The notes: a model not told the origin generated them from the letters alone. DNA of 64,000 nucleotides from Tribonema minus (GCA_017506865.1 JAFCMP010000112.1:620001-684000); one strand, 5' to 3'. Positions 41,901 through 53,010 are shown, counted from the first letter of the stretch. Numbers and translations are program-made.

Positions 41901-44900
41901 GTGCACACAGCGCGGCGCGTCGGCGTGGAAGTTGAAATTGAAAATGTCATGCGAGGGCCCTCGGGCGGGCGCACAGCAGCAGCGTTAGTGCGCTCGTGCC
42001 GATCGCAAACGCTGCGGGCACGCGGGTCGCAGAAAGAGTGGCGCACCGGAGCGGCGGTGGCGGCGAGACGCTGCCCGAGGCGCTGGGTGAGTGCGCTGTG
42101 GTGCAGCGATGGTGAAAATGCGGCAAGTAGGATGTAGTATCGAGTGTGGCAGCAGCGCTCATCCGTGCACGTGTCCGGGCGTGCCGGCGGCGGCCATTTG
42201 ACGCGCATCGATGATGCGATGCGCGCGTCGCACAGCGACGGGGGTCGTGCAGTCAGAGTATTCCCAACCTCAATGCGCGTAGGGCAGGAGCGGCATGAGG
42301 GTGGGTGTAGGGGTGAGCATGCGGGCAGGCACTCCTCTCATTGCGCATCCAGCGTGGCAACGAGAGTGTTGACGGCGTGCCGCCGCGATGGTTGCTTCAC
42401 ATCGCAAACTTGCAGCGGCCACAGCCAGAGATAGCGCAGGCGTGGAGGGCATGCACCAGGGCATACGCAGCGTACGGCGCCGGGTTACGTAACGCTCTGC
42501 GACTCATGCGCGCCGCATTGGCGCGCGTGCTGCACTTCAGATGGCACCAGTGCAAGCCAGAAATGTCTCCGTCACGCCATCAGCAGCAGTTCTTGGGAGC
42601 GCAGGCACGTCGGTATGAAGCTCAACTTGTCTTACGGATGCGGGGGCGGGGGAGGCATCACGACCAGGAGCCAAGCAAACGCGCGGCGGGCGCTGCACGC
42701 GGCTGTGCAGATGTCTGCCCAGCGGGTCACAGAGAGACATCACGCACCGTGACGCTGCCGGCTGGAGGCGGCATGCCGGGGCAAAGGGAGCGCAGTACCG
42801 TAGCCAATGGAGCAGGCATTGCGAATGCACACTGCAAGGGGCGGCAGGCAGCCCATCCCCCATTCACCGCTGCACGCCTCTCAAAGACAGGCGACACTCG
42901 CAGTGCACAGCAGGCACGCAGCCCGCCACAGCGCATGCCCGCTGCACATCGGCCTGCGCAGTCGGTTTGATGCTGTGAACGCGCCGCCGCGCGGCCGCAT
43001 GCGCACCCGGCATCACACGTTCTGCAGAGCTCAGGTCCTGCAAGCACGCCGACAGTCGGCATGTCAAGGCATCACCACCGCCGTCGCCGCCGTCGCCGCC
43101 GTCGCCGCCGCCGGCGGAGCTCAGATGAAGTTCGGCACGAGAGCCGGGTGCGCGTACAGCATGCCTTTGTCTGTGGCAAGCGTCGCCGCCGCCACGCTGC
43201 GCACCTGCAGCGCCCGGTCGCAGACGACGGTGGAGCGGTCGTGCGCGTCGACACGGCCGCGCGTCTGGCGTGACGCTGCCAACACGCTGCTGCCGCGCGG
43301 CCGCGTGCACCCACAACATCACACGTTCGGCAGACCTCAGGCCCTGCAAGCACGCCTACAGAGTCAGCATGTCAAGGCATCACCACCGCCGTCGCCGCCG
43401 TCGCCGCCGCCGGCGGAGCTCAGGTGAAGTACCTCAAACCTCGGCGCGAGAGCCAGGTACGCGTACAGTATGCCTTCTCAGAGAGTTTTTTCTGTCAGAA
43501 GCGTGTCGCTGCCGCCGCGCGCACCTGCAGCGCCCGGTCGCAGACGACGGTGGAGCGGTTGTGCGCGTCGACGAGGCCGCGCGTCTGGATGTATGCGCGC
43601 ACCGCCGCCGTCACCGCGGGGCGCGGCATCTCGTCCGGCGCGTCGCGCAACAGCCTGCGTCGCGAGCGCGCAGCGGGCGGCGGAGCACGTGCGGAGCGTT
43701 GTGTTGAGCAATGCGCGGACGAGCATGGAGGTCGGGAAACGCAGCGGCGGCGCGCGTGGCGGAGATTAAACGATGGGCAGGACGAAGGACTGCCATCGAG
43801 GGCAAGTAGTTGACGGGAGTCGGCGGGGCCTGACCGTACTCGCGATCGCGTTGCGCGTGCTGAGCTGCCAGGCAAAGGCGGGCCTGTGTGCATTGCAGGC
43901 ATCAAACGCGGCGCGAGCGGCCGTCCATCCACCTGAACGCAAGTAAACTTTCTGCTGATCAAGAAAAGTGAGGCTCTCCGGCAGCAGCCGCGGCGAAGGA
44001 ACAGAACGAGAAGCGTTTCGGCGACTTTGAGAAACACCTGGAGGCCAAGTTGGGCGCCAAGAAGGAGCCACAATGAAAAAAGGAGTCTGCGGAGTTGAAG
44101 AAGGACTTTCAGGGCAAATCCATCCTGCTACTCCTGGTCCTTGCTGTACTGCAGGTCGTGGGCGCCAAGGTGACAGAAGGTGGCTTGCTGTCAGCGCTGT
44201 TGACTTCCATCAAGCAGCAGCTGTGATCTACGCTTCCAGTGCAGCACCAATGGTACTAGTCATCCATCTTGTACATGACTCTGTCATACACATCCTGTGA
44301 TTGTCATACTCTGAGAATATATTGTTTCCCAATAAAAATTAGCCTGTGCTTTTCTGAACAGAAATGATCCTGTGCTCTTCCTGCACATGAGTATATCTGT
44401 TTGGAAACAATATATTGTAGTGCAGCTGGTTTATGTAGCCGGTTAAGCAGCAGCAGCAGCAGCGCCACCAGCGATGGTGAATCAGACCGCTACCAGCACC
44501 AGAGCCTGCTGCTAAGCGCAAGCGATGGCCTGCCGAGCTCATGTACTGCCTGCAGCATGCTTGTCGTTGATGCTTTGCTACAATCTACAGTTGCCTTGCT
44601 TGCTGCACAAGGTACGGGGTTTCTTATACCGTCGCGTAAGGAACCCCTTTCTTACACGCAAGGGTTCCTTATGCCGCGTTCAAGAAAGGGTGTTTCTTAT
44701 ACAGCAAACCTAGTATCTTACATACATGCCTGTCAAAATGCTGTAAGAAATGGATATCTTATACGCCGTATAAGATACCCGTTTCTTATACAGAGGCACT
44801 ATCTTAAACCCCGTGATTGACGGTAGTGACGGGACGTTTGCCCATCAGGTCTTGCAAACTCTGGTGCAGCAGGCTGCTTCATCTGCTAGCAGCCAGTGGC

Positions 44901-47776
44901 CTTTGGAGGGCAACTGGAGGGAACCGGTATGCTGCTTGCAGCCCGACTGGTAGCTTTGCTGTCTGGTGACTTTGCGCAGCTACTGAGAAAGAGGCGCTAG
45001 CAGCAGCAGCGCTGTGTGCTCCTAAAACAAACAACGCAACTACAGCGTCGGCAAAGACGAACTTTGATGCTGACTGGAGAGGTGCTGACTCCAGGCAGCA
45101 AACAGCGTGCGCTGCCCTCCCTCTCAGGCAAGCGGCGGAGCGTAGGCCTGGCTGCCGCACGACTACATAGAGGCACGTAAAGCATGCGCACCAGCAGGCG
45201 GGGTCACAGCACAGGTGCTTGTAGCAAAGAACCCTGAAAGTGCAGAGGCACCCGGCCGGGGGTAATCGATATGCCAATGGAGCGGGTGCGCGGCCTGCTA
45301 TGCGACGCCCCGTGGCACTGCCTGCCTGCACAGCGCAGGGATGGTATGCAGCGCCCGCCGGGCCCGCTGGCAGCGGTACGCCTGCCTTTGAATCGGGCTG
45401 GGCGCGCGATCACAGCGACAGGCCCCGGGATGCTGCCAGCTAATCCTAACCCTAGGGCGGGCGGCGCCTTGAGGCGGAGGCGCAACCGCCATACTGTCGA
45501 CCTTGTCCGCTGCAGGGGCGGGCGTGCCGTTCGAGCACTGCAGGTCGAGATCCCAAGGTCCCTCGCGAGGCATGCAGCGCAGTCGCAAGCACCTCCAGCT
45601 GCCTGCTCATAACTAAATCGCCGCAAATGCGCAGCAGCCGCGGCGGCAGGGCCGCGTGCGGGGCGGCGTCCAGGGCAGGGACGCGTGCGGAGCGGCGCCC
45701 TGCCAGCGCGACACTCGCAACCCCACCCCTGCAACCCAACTCCCCCCCCTCCCCCTCCCCCCACACACACACAGACCAGGCCCCTATCGCAGCATCACCG
45801 CGCCATGACAGCCCGCTCAGCGCACGCGCGTGCGCCTACATACAATACGTACCACCTGCGCAGCGCGGCGTCCGGCGCGACGCGCGGCGGCGGGCGCGCG
45901 CCCGCCGCCCACTGGCGCCGCCGCGTGAAGTGTACGCGGTAGCGCAGCGCGCGGTGGCCCTGCGCGGCGAGCGGCGCGAGGCGCCCGCGCAGCTCCACGC
46001 CGTCGAGCTCGTGCCGCGGCGGCGGCTGCGCCTGCGCGGCGCCGTAGCCGCCGGCTGTGCGCGGCGGCGGCGGCGGCGGAGCGGGGGGGCCGGGGGGGGA
46101 GGGGGGGGCATGAGGGTGATGAGTGCTAGATCGCGGGTAGCATGAGGGTTAAGTTGGGGTTGGGGGGAGTGGACCGGGACAGCGTGACGCTGCGATGATG
46201 GCAAGGAGTTGCGAGCATCGCAATAGGGCAGTGGTGCTTGGAAAACGGCTGCTGAGCGGCTCCTGGTGTCGCGCGCGCAGCAGCATCAGTGGCTTCGCTT
46301 CAAGGCACAACCTCTGGCGGACTGCAGGCACGCGCAATTGCACATTTTGTCTAAGCAGTACCATGCGCTTCCGCTTCATCGGTGGTGGGCGCTGCGCCCC
46401 GCAGTGCGGCTGATCTTACTCAGCACGACAGCGGTCAGCACGGCGGCTCCTAATGATGCGTGACACAACCTCAACAAATATTGTGTAGTTCAGCACGTCT
46501 TCCAGCGCACGCCGCTCGTAACCGCGCATTGGGGACGACGCCTTCCGCTCATCTGAGCATTGCTGCCTACATAGCGCGCGCGCACACCTGGGGCGCCGCC
46601 ACGCGTCCACTCAAACACGTTGACATTGGGCACGCCCAGCAGCTCCAGCGCGATCGACTCAAAGTGCCACATGAAGCGGAAGCGCGGCGGCGGCGGCGCG
46701 GCGGCGCCGTCGCCGCTGCCGTCCGGCGCTGGCCAGCCGGGGGGAGCGACCAGGGAGCCCTCCACCTGTTCAGGTTCAGGGAGAGCGCACATGAGGGATG
46801 CTTGGGCATACCGAGCGTGATGAGAGGTGCAGTTGAGCGGGCCGGGAGGGGCCAGCAATGAAGCCTCCCCTTTTCCCCCAGTGTCGCTTGGAGCACGGGC
46901 TTTGATGAAGCTGTTGTCACCTACTGTACGCATTGCAAGACCGGTGGGGCAGGCGGGGGGGCGACTGTTGATTGAAAAAGCTCTCCATCCGATTCCGGCC
47001 TCTATGCCCGCCCGCCCATGATCATCGCGAGACGCAGCGATAGACAGCTTGAATACTCAATGAAGCAAGATACTGCATGCGATCGTGGGCTCTTGATGAC
47101 CATCAATGCACCGCATCGGAGCGTCAGTCCACGCGAGTGTCCACAGCTGCACGCTAAGGCCGTGCTCCATGCGCGCGGAACCGGACGCGCGGCGCGACAT
47201 CGACGAGCGCTCGCGCCGACGGTCAGGACGTGGCGCCACAAGGCATGTGCCCCCCGCGCGCTCTTCAACGCACTGTGTGATATGTTTGATTTGTGACCGC
47301 AATGGTGACCTCCGCGCACATCACGATCCCTGCCCCCCCTGCACGCAGCGGAGGGCCTCTACGCAGCGCAGCGGAATCGCTGTCGTGCGGCATTGAACCG
47401 CCGCCGCCTGCGCCGAGCACTGTGGAGCAGCAGCGCTCTCCCCTCGCGTCGCGGAAACACGAGAACATCTACAGCAGCTTGCGCCCTTGCTGAAATTGCA
47501 CCACGACGATGCCCCGCGACATTGCGTTGAGCACTGCTGCAAGCGCCGCCTCACCCGCAGTATCCACAGATCCTCGCCGCCGCCGCCGCCGCCGCCGTCC
47601 GCGCCGCCGCCGGGCACCACGCGCGCCGACACCCACACGCGCAGGCGCCGCGGCACCCAGCGGCGCGCGGACGGCGTCGCGTGGAGTGACAGGGATTCGA
47701 AGAGCTCGCGCCTGCGGCGGTCGAGCAGCGCTGCCGTGCGCGCCTCCAGCTGCGCCAGGCGCCGCAGCTGGCGCGC
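38684..47776 (-). CDS. SMARCD/BAF60-like SWI/SNF complex subunit with SWIB domain, at least 9 exons
   Basis: Minus-strand exons: 47555-47776, 46588-46765, 45856-46054, 43525-43654, 41744-41893, 41337-41491, 40824-40904, 39717-39825, 38684-39004; all phases agree (514 residues). BAF60 proteins link the remodeller to transcription factors. Marks in order: a helical LEARTAALLDRRRRELFESL (animal FERKLDQTIARKRVEIQEAI), LRVWVSARVV, WILRVEGSL across the first junction (animal WELRVEGKL), FMWHFESIALEL with VFEWTR (animal FFKSLVIELDKEL, LVEWHR), LDGVELRGRLAPL, the SWIB core PAVTAAVRAYIQTRGLVDAH with STVVCDRALQEVF, MPLGSLDARL, and a helical end. The last exon is a polyglutamine stretch ending FHGGGASLY. 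The N-terminus is uncertain: the first exon frame is open back to an ATG at 48091, giving a Pro-rich leader, or a CAG acceptor at 47777 is used. Confidence 0.8.
38830..38985 (-). repeat. Interrupted CTG/CAG tract encoding polyglutamine
   Basis: CTG-rich stretch on the plus strand, read as CAG on the coding strand. It encodes about 45 Gln broken by occasional His, Tyr, Leu and Val in the last exon of the SMARCD-like gene. The interruptions (His, Tyr) are regular enough to suggest selection or several expansions. Confidence 0.85.
42985..43600 (-). repeat. ~310-base tandem duplication including the SWIB exon 3' end
   Basis: Two copies with a spacing of about 305-320 bases. Anchors: catcacacgtt at 43011 and 43317; a GCC/GTC-rich run at about 43078 and 43388; and gcacctgcagcgcccggtcg at 43201 and 43521. 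The second position is the real 3' end and donor of the SWIB exon (43525), so the first copy carries a displaced duplicate of about 50 bases of the exon with an intact donor. The copies differ by small indels. Confidence 0.85.
43985..44235 (+). pseudogene. Coiled-coil plus membrane helix reading frame with an in-frame TGA
   Basis: Read on the plus strand, the frame gives EKRFGDFEKHLEAKLGAKKE, PQ, a TGA at 44076-44078, then KKESAELKKDFQGKSILLLL, VLAVLQVVGAKVTEGG and ends SIKQQL before TGA at 44224-44226. Charged helix followed by a hydrophobic segment is coherent on both sides of the internal stop, so this looks like one broken gene or element piece, or an exon pair with an unseen small intron. 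It lies opposite to an intron of the SMARCD-like gene. No family is recognised. Confidence 0.4.
44314..44415. repeat. Inverted repeat with 14-base arms
   Basis: AATATATTGTTTCC near 44314-44328 pairs with GGAAACAATATATT near 44401-44415, leaving a loop of roughly 72 bases. A poly(A)-signal-like aataaaa lies just inside the left arm. Confidence 0.8.
44610..44820. repeat. AT-richer block with repeated TTCTTATA and a short hairpin
   Basis: The motif ttcttata or its reverse complement recurs at least seven times in about 200 bases (for example 44632, 44693, 44755, 44784). Near 44755 a perfect hairpin TATCTTATACgccGTATAAG is present, closing with ATA. Related ggttcctta/aaggaacc pairs occur at 44640-44670. 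The block differs in composition from the surrounding GC-rich intron. Confidence 0.7.
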
Positions 47777-48410
47777 CTGTTGCACGGGGGAGGGGGGCGC
47801 GGGGGGGGGGGGGAGATGTGCTGAAGCAGGGGGCGTACGGGCAGCGGCGCCGTGCGAACTCGGGTAGAAGGGGCATGAGGAACGCCCCGCGTGCCGCGCC
47901 TCCTGGTGCACGAGGCAAAGCGGCAATGCACGGCCGCACCGGTGCAGTCGGGCAATGCGCTTCTGGCGGAGGCTGGGGCGCCTGCGCGCGCCGCGGATGC
48001 TGACTGCCTCTACCGTGCAGACGGCGGGGCTGACGATGGTGCGCAATCGGCGCGCCGCGCGCTGAAATGCGCAGGCGCAGCACCCAGACACGGACGGGGC
48101 ATCGCCGCCGCTGCGCAGGCGGCCATCGCCGCCTGCGGTGCGATCTCAGTGGCTGGGCATTGAAGCTTCTGCTGTGCTCAGGATTGCCATGACGACGCAA
48201 ATTTTAGTAGGCTAGTCCTCGTAGCTGACTGATGATTAATTATGCAGCTGCAGCGCTGTTGGTTCAGGTGCACGATAGCAGCATACTTCTACTTGCCCGT
48301 GCTCTGAAGGCGAAAAGCACCGCCACTTCAGCTGAATGCGCACGTTCTCCATGTGCATGAAATGTCTTTAGGTTTGACATGCCACATTGGCAAGAAAACG
48401 TCAAGCGTTG

Positions 48411-48959
48411 CACACCTTAGACGACGGAGCAACGTAGACGACGGAGTCGCGACGGTCCGTCGCGACAGCGCTAGTGAAAACTCTGTTGTGACACTGTCGC
48501 ATGCGAGTGCCCCACTTGCTGTCGTCTGCACGACACCGTCGCACAAGGATGGTGCACTTTCCGTCGTCTGCACGACGTCTGTTGCGCATGGTTGTCGCAA
48601 GCTCCGTTCCATTCCGTCGGACCAAAAATAACGCTTATTTGAGTGACTGCGGCATCGTTGCATAGCGGGCTGGCAGCGTATAGACGTATCTCCGCCTTTG
48701 CGTGCGTGTGGGTGCTCATATCATTGTCAAACATCGTCAAAACATAACTTCAACTCCGTCAACTGTCCGGTTCGAATCTCCGTCGTGTCTGCACGACACC
48801 GTCGACTGCTGCTGCTGGATAATACTGTTGCCGTTGTCAGCACTGTCGCACACGGCCACACCAGAGTCCGTTGTCATGCAAGACTCCGTCATCACACCTC
48901 GGTCAGATTAGCCGTCGTGCTGCTCGACTCCTTCACGACGGACCGTCGTCTAAGGTGTG
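48411..48959. mobile_element. Non-autonomous DNA transposon (MITE-like), 549 bases, hAT-like
   Basis: Both ends carry the same 17-base terminal inverted repeat, CACACCTTAGACGACGG at 48411-48427 and its reverse complement at 48943-48959. The element is flanked by a perfect 8-base direct repeat, AAGCGTTG, at 48403-48410 and 48960-48967, as expected for a target-site duplication. Inside are many copies of a CCGTCGT/ACGACGG motif in both orientations and no transposase. An 8-base duplication and CA...TG ends are typical of hAT superfamily elements; the family is an inference from these features. It lies upstream of the SMARCD-like gene. Confidence 0.9.
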
Positions 48960-49090
48960 AAGCGTTGCATTCTTACTTTCTAACAGCAACCTGGATGTGG
49001 GCCTGATCGATACAACTTTCACAACAGTTGGCACTGGAGTGCTGCCTGAAAGAGAACCAGAACTTACGAGAACTTCGCCAGCAAACTTTA

Positions 49091-50064
49091 TCAACTGATG
49101 TGTTGCTCGTCCATGTGATGCAGCAAGTCACTGATGAGACCGCGAGTCAACTTCAATAAGTGACAATTCGCTGTGCCAGATTTCTCAGTGCAGTCACTTG
49201 CCTGCTCTGGGAATAAGTTGGTGGCTGTCTCACTAAGGACCACTGCTCTGCTTCTCTCTCGCTTGCGTCTCTTCTCCGCTCTCACAGCCTCCAGGTCCTC
49301 ACATGGCCAGTTCAGTGGCAGTTGTTGCTGCGACTCATCGATCGGGGCGACCACTGTGTGCACCTGGCCTTGAGCTATCTGGCCCGCCATTGGGTCGCTG
49401 AAAGCCGCAGTAACGAAAGCGCTGTAGAATCAGTCACGACGACACCCCACCACTCTCAAAGAAGCTTTGAATCCCAACTGAATCACTTCAAGATTGAAGT
49501 TCGTGTTGAAGTTCGCTAGGGCGAAGAAAGATCAAGAGAGGAAACCCTTACCCTGTACCAGCGCCAGCAGCAACGGCAGTCCAAGGTCACTGCATTCAAT
49601 CATGTGAGTCTTGCCTATGTTGGCGGCCCCCTGCGAGTAAGGCAGCTGCGCATCAATGAGAAAAGAGTCACCCAGAAAAAAATCAAGCTGCTCTCGGAAA
49701 TGACGAGTGCTCGACGTCAACCTTTTGTTTATGTAACACGCAATCCCTCATGTCAGATTTTGCCTACCCACATCAGGTGTTCTTGTGCAGCTTTTGGAGC
49801 TTTAAACTTTCAGCTCAGCTTTTGCAATTGTCTCGCTGAAACTCGGAACCCCACATGCCTGACCTCATCACATGGCAGTCATGGCTGTACTGCAATCGTG
49901 TGCATGCGATGCGCAGGGACCTCACGTGCGAAGATATGTTTGATCATGTCATTCGCGATGCTTGCGTATTCAACCTTCAAGCGTTTGATGCCTGCTGCCA
50001 ACATTTGTCTACAAACTCTGACTCTAATTGGCCCTCGCAGCCTGTCGATGCTGATCGGCCACAT
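49091..50064 (-). CDS. Possible fragmentary minus-strand gene, unknown
   Basis: Three minus-strand segments have coding-like composition: 49879-50064 (RLRGPIRVRVCRQMLAAGIK), 49552-49720 (FLIDAQLPYSQGAANIGKTH, ending before a GTAAGG donor), and 49091-49390 (LEAVRAEKRRKRERSRAVVL, ending at a stop). They lie in transcriptional order and could be exons of one gene, but junction phases were not resolved and no family is recognised. The same DNA has a 195-codon plus-strand frame at 49604, so strand is uncertain. Confidence 0.25.
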
Positions 50065-50238
50065 CAGTGGCGTTCTGGCTTGTCATGGCCAGTCCACTGC
50101 CGAAGCACAGGCTCACTTTTACCTCAGGCTGTCTATGTCACCCAAGCTCACAACTCGGGTTGCTTGCCGCTTCCTCGCATACCCTCTATGACATACTGAC
50201 GAGGCAGCTGTTTACGCTCGTCTTTCTGTTCTTGGCAG

Positions 50239-50317
50239 GGCTCTCACCTGCGGCGACATCTTCAAGTTTATTGCTGCGTTTTTCCTCCCTCCTCTGGGGG
50301 TATTCATGGAAGTTGGG
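50239..50317 (+). CDS. Orphan exon of a PMP3/UPF0057-type membrane proteolipid
   Basis: Between a cttggcag acceptor (50238) and a gtgagt donor (50318) lies an exon reading ALTCGDIFKFIAAFFLPPLG then VFMEVG. This closely matches the N-terminal half of the small PMP3/RCI2 membrane proteins (CGDIxKxxxAxFLPPLGVFLExG). The expected second half, with a GYIPGIIHA-type helix, and a start exon were not found nearby. It may be an exon of a gene with distant exons or a relict. Confidence 0.6.
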
Positions 50318-51204
50318 GTGAGTGCACCACGGCACAGCAAATGCGAGGACGACAATTATGTTCATTGCTAATATTAAGCTCTACAATCTTTTGATTGGTT
50401 TTCATTAAGAAATGAATCAGAAGATCGTCATACATCGTTATCAGCCTTGTGCTGTACTTGCGCTGTACTGGTGCTACATGGTTTTGACCGCATGCTGTAT
50501 CTTACTCAAGTAGGTGTTTCTGCGCTTGAGCACTAGTGTTGATAGCCCATGTGCAGTCACACTCTCAAGCGATGTTTCAGCACATAGACTTCGTTGACTG
50601 CCTTCAAAACTTGTTTGAAGCTTCATCCACTAGTAGGAGGGCTCTTGGTGTACTTGGGGTCTGCAGTCTGCGGAGACTCACCAATGTCTACAATGCCGCC
50701 CCGATTGCATGACGTCCCTCCCACTTGACCTGAACCAATTATTCTGCTCGTTCCGCAATCCTGCCCACTAAACATGTCCCACTGTAAGTTGGCAGTGCAC
50801 TGAATACTACGCTATGTGCTGCATGGCAGCATTTGTCTTGCAAACACACTGAGTGCACAAGGCTTCGTGCTAATGCACATATATCTACCGCTCCTTGCTA
50901 TTGCACGTATCCACCGCTCCTGCACTTGTGTCAGCGTGCGACTCTTTGTACCTGGCATCAGTCAATCGCATCACCTCGCCGCTTTTGCTGCTGGTCAACG
51001 GCACGCACTGTGTACAGTGTAGACATTGGTGATTGATATTTTGATGATACGCCAGCGTGAGCACAAACGTGCTGCCCTACTCAGTGCCACCATATACTTG
51101 CTAGCGCTCGCCGCTCCCTCGCCGACTGCTGTCAACATCGCTCGCGCTTGCTCTGCTGGTGCCGCTGCTTCCGCCGCGACCTGTGGGACGACACCACTCC
51201 AGTG

Positions 51205-52293
51205 CAGCGGCGCCAGCAGCGCCGCCGAGGGCGGCCTCGCGAGCACAAGCCCGGCGATGAAGACGACAGCAGCAGCAGGGCCGATGACGACGCAGGGCCT
51301 GACTTTGAGCCGGTGAGTGCTGCAACGCGGATGCGCGTGGCGGTGGTGCTAGCGTTGTGCCGTAAATGTCCGTGCGCACATGAGCGTACGCATTATTGGC
51401 GGCGGCAACCGCTAAGCTCTGTTTTGGCCACACCAGCTCCCACTAGCACACCATGCCAACACGTGCTGCGCGCTTCTGCTGCTACTGTTGTCACAGGGCA
51501 TGGATCCCGAGGAGGCTGCGCTCCTGTTCCTCGGGCACGAGCTTGACAGCGAGGGTGCTCTGGGGGTGATGGCGGACGCCATCTTCAGCGAGAACAATGC
51601 TTTTGTGAGTGCTTATGCCGGGTTCAGAGGGTCCAAGGTCTACGTTAGTTGCGCCGTGACGTCGCTGTGCAGGCGGTGGGTATCTTTCAGAATGCAGCAC
51701 GGCAAGTGTTCAACTACACTAGTCAGCGGCTGACGGTTTCACAGCAGTCGCGGCTGCGCTTCCAGGCAGATGCGTCCCGTGCGCTGTGTATGTGGCGGCC
51801 ATGGTGACATTTGTGCACCAACCGCGTCTGCCGCTGCAGATGCGAGATGCGAGCTGTGTGACTGTTGATCGTTGTTGCTGTCGACATAGTGGTGTCGTTG
51901 TGCTTGATGGTCGTCTGACTCATTGCGCTTTCGACTTTGTGGAGCGCCGTAACGGTTGCGCTGTACAGACACACGACTGCTGCCGCAATGTGTCATGTAC
52001 CTTGCTCCGCATATATTGTTGTGTGTGGACACGCGGTCGAGGGCCCAATGGCCGATTTTTACCGCGCAATAATCGGCCACGGAATGAGCGAAGACCGCCG
52101 CTGGGGGCAGGCGGCAGAGATTGTTTGGCAAGACCCTCTGGACCACCTGAAGACGGCGGCGGAGGGTGTTGATCCCAATGACATGTACAGCTGGGTCGAG
52201 AAATACGACAGGCTGGTTGAGGAGGCCCTGCGGGGGGGAGAGGTGGGCAACGCCCTGAAGGCCTATGCCCGCAGCGAGAGCGGCCGCCGCTGA
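51205..52293 (+). CDS. Unknown multi-exon gene ending in the left arm of an inverted duplication
   Basis: Supported exons: one ending at 51312 (acidic, DEDDSSSRADDDAGPDFEP), 51497-51604 (GMDPEEAALLFLGHELDSEG), about 51673-51787 (AVGIFQNAARQVFNYTSQRL), and about 52020-52293 (MADFYRAIIGHGMSEDRRWG, EGVDPNDMYSWVEKYDRLVE, ending SESGRR and TGA). The second and third join in phase. An alternative ending splices at 52240 to a short exon 52309-52386 with a membrane helix (AIALLAALAVLCF). The product looks like a soluble helical protein, possibly tail-anchored. No family is recognised; the first exon is not located. Confidence 0.45.
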
Positions 52294-53010
52294 AGCGCAG
52301 GCGCCTAGCTTGGGGCCATCGCGCTGCTGGCTGCGCTGGCCGTGCTCTGCTTTAGAAGTTTGGACAACCTTGTCGAACATGAGCAGGTAGGGGGGGGGGT
52401 GCGGAGAGAGAGCAGGGGGGAGGGGGCGGGGTGTGTGTGTGTGTGGATTACTTACAGCTTTGGTGGTGTCACGACTCTTACAGCAGCAGCAACGGGCGCG
52501 AATGCGCGCTGTTGCTGCTGTAAGCTGCTGTAAGAGTCGTGACAACACCTAGCCATCCTGAAAGCTGCAGACATTGTCGGGCGCGAATGCGCGCTGTTGC
52601 TGCTGTAAGAGTCGTGACACCACCAAAGCTGTAAGTAATCCACACACACACACACCCCGCCCCCTCCCCCCTGCTCTCTCTCCGCACCCCCCCCCCTACC
52701 TGCTCATGTTCGACAAGGTCGTCCAAACTTCTAAAGCAGAGCACGGTCAGCGCAGCCAGCAGCGTGATGGCCCCAAGCTAGGCGCCTGCGCTTCAGCGGC
52801 GCCCGCTCTCGCTGCGGGCATAGGCCTTCAGGGCATTGCCCACCCTCTCCCCCCCGCAGGGCCTCCTCAACCAGCCTGTCGTATTTCTCGACCCAGCTGT
52901 ACATGTCATTGGGATCAACACCCTCCGCCGCCGTCTTCAGGTGGTCGAGAGCCTCCTGCCAAACGATCTTCGCAGCCTGCCCCCAGCTGCGGTGTTCGTC
53001 CATTCATTCG
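52083..53010. repeat. Near-palindromic inverted duplication, ~420-base arms
   Basis: Positions 52083-52496 recur as the reverse complement at about 52590-53010. Readable anchors: the G run after gagcaggta (52381-52400) against the C run before tacctgctcatg (52687-52708), the (GT)n tract at 52432 against (CA)n at 52642, and the VEKYDRLVEEALRGGE codons in both arms. Arms are almost identical; the spacer of roughly 95 bases itself contains smaller hairpins built from cttacagcagcagcaac and its complement. Confidence 0.9.
52731..53003 (-). pseudogene. Inverted, frameshifted copy of the 52020-52293 exon
   Basis: The minus strand reads RSWGQAAKIVWQEALDHLKT and VDPNDMYSWVEKYDRLVEEA like the plus-strand copy, but a change in the G run after ALRGGE (one more G here) shifts the frame, so the ending differs (GGQCPEGLCPQ instead of VGNALKAYARS). 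High identity implies a recent event. Confidence 0.7.

Noticed and set aside
41274..42137. 287-codon plus-strand frame
   Set aside because: Antisense shadow of the SMARCD-like exons 41337-41491 and 41744-41893.
47321..48200. Two long frames (256 and 243 codons) at the 5' end of the SMARCD-like gene
   Set aside because: Only 47555-47776 is supported by similarity and phase. The upstream part may be a Pro-rich N-terminus, but neither register shows a motif.
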